Positions 20,630 through 26,745 of a stretch of 26,745 nucleotides of DNA are shown here, one piece after another. A program made the position numbers and the translations under genes. The stretch covers positions 1-26,745 of the IMG/VR virus record IMGVR_UViG_3300037847_003296. One strand, 5' to 3'. The notes below the pieces were generated by a model that saw only the letters and a list, made by a program, of their open reading frames with translations, made no database searches and was not told where the DNA came from. This DNA is from a virus. The stretch's first letter is position 1, and each line of letters begins with the position of its first letter.

Positions 20630-22920
20630 TACTTATAAAATTTCTTACCAAGCTTACCGTTAAGGTTAATAAATTCTTTTATCTTTTCTTGGTCGTTTTC
20701 ATCTAATGATGTACCAAAAATAGAGTTATACAATTCTAGTTCAGGAGAGTAATCTTCAACCCTACCTGCTTCAATTTCAGATAATCTTTCTTTTGCTATC
20801 ACAGGATAAATGCCCACTAAATCTTTTACAGCTTCCTTGTCAATCGGTATTTCTAACTCTCTAGCTGGTCTTGTTTCAATAATAGCACCTACACCATATG
20901 CACCCACTCTGTCTATTATTTTCTGACCTCGCTGGTTAGCGTGTTTGTAAGTAGTTCGTCTAGTAACCCTTGGTATTTTTAATAAGTATTTACCATTCTT
21001 AATGTTTTCCAAGTTGTACACGTCTTCCCCTTTAGCCATTAGATACATAACAAGACTACGCTGTGCTATCTCTTTTTGCTGCTTAGTTGTGGCTGTAGAT
21101 TGAATTGTATTAACAGCACCTTCTATAGGGTTTTCATATAAAGAAGTTTGTCCGTATATGTTATTAGCGGTTCGCACTGTGAACTCAGAACTCTCTAAAG
21201 CTTTTGCTATTCTGTTTGCTGATTTAAAATCTCCCTCTAATAGCTTTTCCTCTATATCAAAAAAAGTTTTACCAACGAGAGGTATTGCTTCTTCTAAATC
21301 TCGTGTAGGATCAATTAAAGATTTCTTAGCTGCTTCTATGTTCTTTTGCCCGCTTACGATAGCAGAGGCTTTTTGTTCGTTTTTATATTCTGTAATAAAC
21401 CCATTTAGCTCGTTCTCGTAGTCCTGTATAAACTGCTGGTCCCATGCTTCCATATCCTCCGATACTTCAGTCTGCCACTTCGTACTGTCAACTTTATCAC
21501 CCTTAACATTACGATAGCTACCTGTGCTTAATTCTAAAAACTTTTGATCTCTTAATTGTGAGTACTTTATTTTTAGCTCTTCTGATTTGTTAAATATAGT
21601 AGGGTCAATTTGTGACTTACCAGTAAGATCATCTTGTATTACATTGGTAGGTAAACTAGCTATTCTATCCGCTGTATACTTAATTTGATTCGTATAACTA
21701 GAAGCCCCCGTCACCCGCTGTTCGTGTATTTGTTTAAAGCGTACAACGTTTTCGTCTTCCGAAGTCAACGACATAGCGGTGTTTATAACTTTGATACCCT
21801 CCGAACCTCTAGCATAAACATTACCACTTTGTTGTAGTTTATTAATAAAATAATCTTTTACCTCTTGCTCTGTTCTTAATACAGTATCTTCGATTTCAAA
21901 AGATTTTCCTTTACTGATAGCAAGCATAGCACTGACAACATCAGCTTCTGTCTCTTGCAATAACAAAGCAGCGTCGCCTTTATCTTTAGATACTCTGCGT
22001 TCGCTTACTTCAGCTACACGTTGTCTTATCCTAGCTTCCTCCGCACCATACTCACCAAAAACATCATCTATAGAACTCTCCGGGTCAGTTCCCATCTTAG
22101 TGGTTCCTACCCTTAAATGACCTGCTGCGTAATCTAACCACTGTTCGGCTGCCTCTTCATTACCATTAACAGCATGGGTAAGAGCTACGTCTTCTATAAG
22201 TTTAAATAAATCAGTTGGACTTAAAGCACCTTCGTTTGTTTCCCACCATTCATCAATAGCAGGTATATTTGCCAGACCTCCTTGTTGATCTAGCAACGAC
22301 GCATTATATAGCACAGACTTTCCTGCTAACTTTAACTCTTGCCTTGCTTGTGTTGTACTCAAACTATCGTGAGCCAATGTGTAACGTCTTGTTGTATCTC
22401 GTATAGCACCTTCAAATCCATCATTAACAAACACGCTGCCTAATGAGTCGTACTTCTGTCTAAGTGTGTCTTTAGATTCGTTAATTAAATCATCAATGTT
22501 AGCGTCTGCATTCGCTGGGTTTTCTACACGACTCTTTAACTCTCTTTCGTATTCGTCGTGCATTAAAGCACCTATCGCCTTCAGCTTACGCTTTTGATTC
22601 AACGGAGATGTCAACCACCCCATACCACCACGACGTACTTGTTTGTCCAGTTCTCCTTCCGTCTGTTTCAGCATAGCCTGAACTTCTTCAGGACTCTTCC
22701 CTGCTAACTCTTCTTCAAACTGTTCTGCTTCTATATCGGCTACTCGTGTGTACTGCTGTAACAACGGGTTAACTTCACCCAACGCATCAGCTAGGTCATG
22801 CCACTTATTACGTCCTGCTCGTTGAACTTGTATCCCGTACTGACCAGCCCGTTGAATGGTAGGTGATATACCGGGTACTTGCCCGCCTAATCCTTGTACT
22901 TGTACTCGTTCTCTAGCCAT
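20629..22920 (-). CDS. internal virion protein, T7 gp15-like
   Basis: This 763-residue protein is close to T7 gp15 (747 residues) in length and lies in the same place between gp14 and gp16. It begins MARERVQVQGLGGQVPGISP and has an early segment NKWHDLADALGEVNPLLQQY that resembles the N-termini of ejection proteins. The rest is mostly long helices with charged repeats (EEELAGKSPEEVQAMLKQTE, KDKGDAALLLQETEADVVSA). It should form the internal core and, after ejection, part of the tube across the periplasm. Its TAA overlaps the ATG of the next gene by one base. The assignment rests mainly on order, length and helical character, not on a diagnostic motif. Confidence 0.85.
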   Translation of the reverse strand: MARERVQVQGLGGQVPGISPTIQRAGQYGIQVQRAGRNKWHDLADALGEVNPLLQQYTRVADIEAEQFEEELAGKSPEEVQAMLKQTEGELDKQVRRGGMGWLTSPLNQKRKLKAIGALMHDEYERELKSRVENPANADANIDDLINESKDTLRQKYDSLGSVFVNDGFEGAIRDTTRRYTLAHDSLSTTQARQELKLAGKSVLYNASLLDQQGGLANIPAIDEWWETNEGALSPTDLFKLIEDVALTHAVNGNEEAAEQWLDYAAGHLRVGTTKMGTDPESSIDDVFGEYGAEEARIRQRVAEVSERRVSKDKGDAALLLQETEADVVSAMLAISKGKSFEIEDTVLRTEQEVKDYFINKLQQSGNVYARGSEGIKVINTAMSLTSEDENVVRFKQIHEQRVTGASSYTNQIKYTADRIASLPTNVIQDDLTGKSQIDPTIFNKSEELKIKYSQLRDQKFLELSTGSYRNVKGDKVDSTKWQTEVSEDMEAWDQQFIQDYENELNGFITEYKNEQKASAIVSGQKNIEAAKKSLIDPTRDLEEAIPLVGKTFFDIEEKLLEGDFKSANRIAKALESSEFTVRTANNIYGQTSLYENPIEGAVNTIQSTATTKQQKEIAQRSLVMYLMAKGEDVYNLENIKNGKYLLKIPRVTRRTTYKHANQRGQKIIDRVGAYGVGAIIETRPARELEIPIDKEAVKDLVGIYPVIAKERLSEIEAGRVEDYSPELELYNSIFGTSLDENDQEKIKEFINLNGKLGKKFYK

Positions 22921-22924
22921 AATT

Positions 22925-23548
22925 TTAAATATCGTATCCAGCTCCTACTGTGCCGGGTGCGTATGATGCTGTCCTACCTGATATAGTTCCAGCAGGTGCA
23001 CCTCCTCCACCGCCTCCTAGTCTACTGCTTATATCCATACCCATACCTAAAGCACCGAGACCGCCACTGATTGTTTGTAATCCTGCTACTAACGCACTTG
23101 GCTTACTTACTGGTTGTCTAATACCGATCTGACGTTGTTGCGTTGCAAACCCTGCCTGTTCAAGACCCATGCCTGTTGCTAACGCTCCTAACTCTTGTTG
23201 TCTTAAAAGTGCTTGTCTGTATGCTCCCTCTTGTCGTGTGTAGTCATCCATCAACGCTTGCACACTAGCTCCCGCTACACCTGCTTCTCCAGCAGACACT
23301 CTAGCACGAGCCATAGCTTCACGGGATTTACGACTCACTTGTTCTAACTCACGACCCACTGCTTCCTGCTCTTGTGCTTGACGCATACGAATGGAAGTTT
23401 GTTCTTGTGCAAAACGTAAGCGTTCAGCTGCTGCTGCCTGTGCTTGGTATCTAAGTTGTGCTTTAGCTTGCTGTCTAGCTCCAACAAAACCAGCGATGTT
23501 TGAACCTACTGATGTTGCTACTAGAGTTGCTGATATTGGGTCACACAT
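22925..23548 (-). CDS. internal virion protein, T7 gp14-like
   Basis: I start this gene at ATG 23548, two bases after the gp13 stop, with AGAGAGGAAG just upstream; this gives 207 residues (T7 gp14 has 196). The start MCDPISATLVATSVGSNIAG is typical: a small hydrophobic Gly/Ala-rich segment like those that insert in the outer membrane. A long Gln/Arg/Ala-rich coiled helix follows (AKAQLRYQAQAAAAERLRFA, QEQEAVGRELEQVSRKSREA), then a Gly-rich tail (LGGGGGGAPAG). A longer frame open to 23596 overlaps gp13 and lacks a good start. Confidence 0.9.
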   Translation of the reverse strand: MCDPISATLVATSVGSNIAGFVGARQQAKAQLRYQAQAAAAERLRFAQEQTSIRMRQAQEQEAVGRELEQVSRKSREAMARARVSAGEAGVAGASVQALMDDYTRQEGAYRQALLRQQELGALATGMGLEQAGFATQQRQIGIRQPVSKPSALVAGLQTISGGLGALGMGMDISSRLGGGGGGAPAGTISGRTASYAPGTVGAGYDI

Positions 23549-23550
23549 AC

Positions 23551-23988
23551 TTACTTCCTCTCTAATATAAATGACATATACCCGTCGTACTGGCAATCGC
23601 TAAACTCAGCACCCAACCACTTCAACCACCTGTAACTCAACGTGTTACTCTTCATTACCATGTTTGTTAGAAAGTCAAAACCTACCATCAATTCGTCTAC
23701 CCACTTCTGTGAGTTCTGTATAAAATACTTCTTAGCAGTAGCTAGTCGTCGTGTTCCTAACAACCACACAACACCGATGTTCTCGTTAGGACTAACACCA
23801 AAACTACAGTACAATCCGTCGTTACTTCTGAGTGAATATACTTTACTACTATTTTCAAACGACAGGTTAACTGCGTCCTTTGGGTGATGCATAAGACCGA
23901 TACACTCCATCATGTCTTCTTCCCTCATGTCGTCATACAACTCAAAGGCATCCATATCACGTTGTGCTTCCTCGACTCTAAGACCCAT
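23551..23988 (-). CDS. internal virion protein A, T7 gp13-like (acetyltransferase-like fold)
   Basis: I start at ATG 23988, preceded by the strong site GAGGAG eight bases upstream; this gives 145 residues (T7 gp13 has 138). A longer frame from TTG 24021 is less likely. The protein begins MGLRVEEAQRDMDAFELYDD. It has the T7-like layout of an N-acetyltransferase-type fold: VSPNENIGVVWLLGTRRLAT in the middle, then KYFIQNSQKWVDELM and a C-terminal LSYRWLKWLGAEF, like T7 HIRFLKTIGAVF. T7 gp13 is needed to assemble the internal core. The gene overlaps the end of gp12 by 11 bases. Confidence 0.85.
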   Translation of the reverse strand: MGLRVEEAQRDMDAFELYDDMREEDMMECIGLMHHPKDAVNLSFENSSKVYSLRSNDGLYCSFGVSPNENIGVVWLLGTRRLATAKKYFIQNSQKWVDELMVGFDFLTNMVMKSNTLSYRWLKWLGAEFSDCQYDGYMSFILERK

Positions 23989-26745
23989 ATCTTCTGCTCC
24001 TCGGTACAAACATAGATTCAAACTCAGCAGCTAATAACTTCACAGGCAACGCACTATCGGTCTTCACCTCAATGGTAACTTCACCGGGTTGTGCTTGTAC
24101 AGGAAACCTGAAGTGTCCGTCCTGTGGTATAAATTCATTCAATGCTAGATTAGCTCCTACTATGTCAGGGTTAAATGCATAGCTGTATGTATCTCTGTAT
24201 TTAGGAGTTACTTCAACAGTAAAGTGTCCAGTGTCTGCATAATTAACACTACCACTACGTATTGTTTGGAATGTGTAATCAGATGCACTACGTCCTCCTC
24301 GTTCTGTTGGTTGCTTTAACGACTGATTAGAGAACCTGTACAACATATTGTACGGGATACCAGCTACGAACGGTACGGATGTTATATCACCACTGACCTC
24401 ACCCGCTGTTGCTGATGTCCTAGTAAAGTCGTACTTATGTCCAATCTTACTGTACACTTCCACATCTGTTGGATCGTAAGGAAAACCACTGATAGTAGAC
24501 TTCTTAGTAGTAGCACTATAACTAGCAGTCAATGTACTACCATCAACCCTGCTGTCTAAATACAACGTGTAGTCTAGTCCTTCGTCCGTTAGTCCATCCT
24601 CTAGTGTTAACTGTTCTAGGTGTATGCCTTCGCTATCCTGAGTAAACAAGAACAACTGACTGTCTATAAAATCAAACCCTACAACATTACGACCAAACGA
24701 GAACTTCATCCAAGCACTCTGTATCTTCTCTCTGTTACTCCAAAAGTATTTATAAACATACAACGTAGTACGATCAGAGTCTGTACCAATCACTAACGTA
24801 TTCTCTGCCTGTGTACCAACAATCTTAGAAGCATCCTTTGGTATGTACTTAGGTACTTGTTGTGTTATCTCATCAGCATTGAACGTCTCTGTATTGTTAT
24901 CAACAAAGTATTCGTACACTCCTTCAAAGTCGTTCCGTTTAAATGTAAAGTATATATAGTTACCCAGTGCTACTGGTTCGATACTATCTGATATATCGTA
25001 CTCAGTAACAGGAGATATAGCTACCGTCTTAGGACTTAATATGTCAGCTCCCCGTAGTACAAACTGTGACTGCTTACTGAATAACATCAGCTTCTCTTGA
25101 AACGGTATAGCGTGTTGTAGTTCTGCTACTTTTGTGTGACTGAGTCCTACGTCTATCGGTGCACTGTCCAGTAACTGCTGGGTGGTAGTCCTGAAGAAGT
25201 TAAAGTATGCATCTGCTTCACTGAACACCACAGCGTTGTTTGTCAGAAATCCTAAACGGTTCTTAAAGAAAAATACATCGTTGATAGTCTGTCCAACAAA
25301 CGACGGAAATGGGTTGGTAAAGTCGTCACCTGACCCTCTAGAATCATAACTGACTGACCTCTCAAAGTACTTTTCATCAGTTACCCAATCTCTCAGTACT
25401 GTTGTATATTTTGTGTTTACTATCCAGTACTCTTCCCAATCAGCACCTGTACCCGGTTCGTTGTCACTGCTTGATGTGTGACTTTCTAAAAGATTATAAA
25501 CTACACCGTTGTGCTCTACCATGTTAACCATCTCGTTAGGAGTCTGAGCTATAAAGCGAGCAACACTACCATCAGAGTTAAACTTAGGAACAACAGTAAC
25601 AGGCATGGTGCTATAATTCAAAGCAGTCGCTATACCTTTTATTTCTCCTGCTGATCTAACATCGTCTTCCCAACCTGCTATCTCTACCCAACTACCTTCT
25701 CCGTAGTCTTCTTTATCTTTTGTTTGAAACTGAACGTAGTAATCATCTTGTGCTATATCAGCATCACCACGAACTTTTATACGGAAGTCATTAAAACAAC
25801 GTTGTGGTAAATCTGTGATACTAGCTACTTCTTTATAAGCAACACCTAACCCTTGATTAGCTAGTCCATCTTCTACTGCTATACTGAAGTCTGTTTCTCC
25901 TGTAATCTTAATAACAGAACCTTGACGCTCCACTGTATAATTAGTACCAGTACCTACTGCTGTAGCACTGACTGTAAAAGTGGGCAGAACATATCCCGGT
26001 GTAGTTGATACTATATCAGTCTTATCTGAACCAGCAGCAGTGCGAAACTTTCTACCCCTAGTGCCTAATTTGCTCTTAAATATAAACTTCTTTTCGTGCT
26101 TTCTGATTGTAAGCTTATAAGTGTTAGCAGCTAGACCTCCGTCGTACCCTGTACCCTTATGCGTCAGCTTATAAGATTGAATAGCACCGTTTTTAAATAC
26201 AGCTGTACCTTTTGCTCCGTATCCTATCTTTGTGGTGTGTGCTGATGTACTGAACTGCTCAACAAAGAACTCGTATGAAATCTCAAATTCTGGGTCATAT
26301 AAGAATCTCTTAGACCGCAAACCACTGTCTTCAAACCCACTACCACCTGACAACGTTACACTGTTTACTTTACCGTCATTGCTTCCGCCTATATAAGCAT
26401 TTAAAACTATCTCTAAATCTTCTGCTATGACTTCGGTATCTGCGTGTGTACCGCTGCTGCTCGTTCCACTTTCGTAAGTATGTCCAGCAGGTGCTGTTTT
26501 GTTGCTCGCTAAAAGCGATTGACTAATAGCGGGTACTTCTTTTCCATCTAAATAAATGTTGTATGTCTTCTCGTAGTCACCAAGCTTAACAAAGACTAAC
26601 GCATCGTACTTACCCTCACTGTTTCGTATGTCATCACTTAGTGTGTCTTCGCTCGTATTGATAGCTACCGTTCTCTTCTTATTAACAAGAAATGTATAGT
26701 CAGCTACCGTCAGTGCTCGTAAGTCCCTAGCTGGATTCTGTACTG
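23978..26745 (-). CDS. tail tubular protein B, T7 gp12-like (partial, N-terminus beyond right edge)
   Basis: The frame is open to the right edge, so this gene is cut there; a TTG at 26353 is only an internal codon. Visible length is 921 residues, already more than all of T7 gp12 (794), with roughly the first hundred residues missing. T7-like pieces are RDLRALTVADYTFLVNKK near the edge (T7 NDLRMVTVADYTFIVNRN), NPFPSFVGQTINDVFFFKN, RLGFLTNNAVVFSEADAYFN, PIDVGLSHTKVAELQHAIPF and SKQSQFVLRGADILSP. Near the C-terminus it has FTVEVTPKYRDTYSYAFNP and GHFRFPVQAQPGEVTIEVK. gp12 forms the tail nozzle below the adaptor. The extra length lies mainly in the N-terminal third, where Gly/Ser/Thr-rich beta segments are inserted. 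Confidence 0.95.
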   Translation of the reverse strand, partial: VQNPARDLRALTVADYTFLVNKKRTVAINTSEDTLSDDIRNSEGKYDALVFVKLGDYEKTYNIYLDGKEVPAISQSLLASNKTAPAGHTYESGTSSSGTHADTEVIAEDLEIVLNAYIGGSNDGKVNSVTLSGGSGFEDSGLRSKRFLYDPEFEISYEFFVEQFSTSAHTTKIGYGAKGTAVFKNGAIQSYKLTHKGTGYDGGLAANTYKLTIRKHEKKFIFKSKLGTRGRKFRTAAGSDKTDIVSTTPGYVLPTFTVSATAVGTGTNYTVERQGSVIKITGETDFSIAVEDGLANQGLGVAYKEVASITDLPQRCFNDFRIKVRGDADIAQDDYYVQFQTKDKEDYGEGSWVEIAGWEDDVRSAGEIKGIATALNYSTMPVTVVPKFNSDGSVARFIAQTPNEMVNMVEHNGVVYNLLESHTSSSDNEPGTGADWEEYWIVNTKYTTVLRDWVTDEKYFERSVSYDSRGSGDDFTNPFPSFVGQTINDVFFFKNRLGFLTNNAVVFSEADAYFNFFRTTTQQLLDSAPIDVGLSHTKVAELQHAIPFQEKLMLFSKQSQFVLRGADILSPKTVAISPVTEYDISDSIEPVALGNYIYFTFKRNDFEGVYEYFVDNNTETFNADEITQQVPKYIPKDASKIVGTQAENTLVIGTDSDRTTLYVYKYFWSNREKIQSAWMKFSFGRNVVGFDFIDSQLFLFTQDSEGIHLEQLTLEDGLTDEGLDYTLYLDSRVDGSTLTASYSATTKKSTISGFPYDPTDVEVYSKIGHKYDFTRTSATAGEVSGDITSVPFVAGIPYNMLYRFSNQSLKQPTERGGRSASDYTFQTIRSGSVNYADTGHFTVEVTPKYRDTYSYAFNPDIVGANLALNEFIPQDGHFRFPVQAQPGEVTIEVKTDSALPVKLLAAEFESMFVPRSRRYGS

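Noticed and set aside
23549-23596. Longer N-terminus for the gp14-like protein
   Set aside because: It would overlap gp13 and replace a perfect ribosome site and ATG at 23548 with a poor one.
26351-26353. TTG as the start of the gp12-like gene
   Set aside because: The frame and clear gp12 similarity continue upstream to the right edge, so this is an internal codon of a truncated gene.

Overview
The window is part of a T7-like podovirus genome (Autographiviridae-type layout), probably marine. The virion genes run in the T7 order and match T7 proteins by motif: tail tubular protein B (gp12), internal virion proteins A to D (gp13 to gp16), tail fibre (gp17), terminase small subunit (gp18) and terminase large subunit (gp19). 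A single-subunit T7-type RNA polymerase and a gp2.5-like ssDNA-binding protein are also present. The marine assignment and the host are inference. They rest on a resemblance, from memory, of several small proteins to genes of marine podoviruses and cyanophages. No photosynthesis gene, tRNA, integrase, CRISPR array or insertion sequence is visible, so I name no host.

Every gene I can support lies on the minus strand, so the genome reads from right to left. From 26745 to 9006 is the late structural and packaging block: gp12 (cut by the right edge), gp13, gp14, gp15, a 1505-residue gp16-like ejection protein, the tail fibre, a holin- or spanin-like membrane protein, five tiny Lys/Arg-rich proteins, a LamG-type lectin protein, two small proteins, a 563-residue coiled-coil fibre or spike protein, TerS and TerL. 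TerL is broken here: about 24 codons, including the expected Walker B segment, are missing and the frame shifts at about 10209. From 9005 to 7681 come two small ORFs and a 655-base gene-free stretch rich in short direct repeats and palindromes. This lies where the two ends of a T7-like genome meet, so the sequence was probably assembled across the termini or from a concatemer. From 7680 to 2838 is an early operon of 20 small, tightly packed, often overlapping genes, nearly all of unknown function. It includes a lipoprotein, a 24-residue membrane peptide and a methyltransferase-like protein. It leads into the RNA polymerase gene (2836 to 533) and then the ssDNA-binding protein (cut by the left edge).

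The expected logic is that of T7. A host-type promoter near 7750 would drive the early genes and the phage polymerase, which would then transcribe the replication and late genes. The small early proteins would act on the host. The late proteins build the tail, the ejection machinery, the adhesins and the packaging motor.

The most unusual signals are these. (1) The hexamer TCGGTT (AACCGA in the mRNA) occurs about 20 times between 1847 and 6088 and I see it nowhere else in the window. (2) TerL carries a deletion and frameshift. (3) The gp16-position protein has an HELWH metallopeptidase motif where T7 has a transglycosylase domain. (4) Four exact 10-bp-phased repeats lie at 7801-7840. (5) A run of tiny basic genes shares a duplicated tail.
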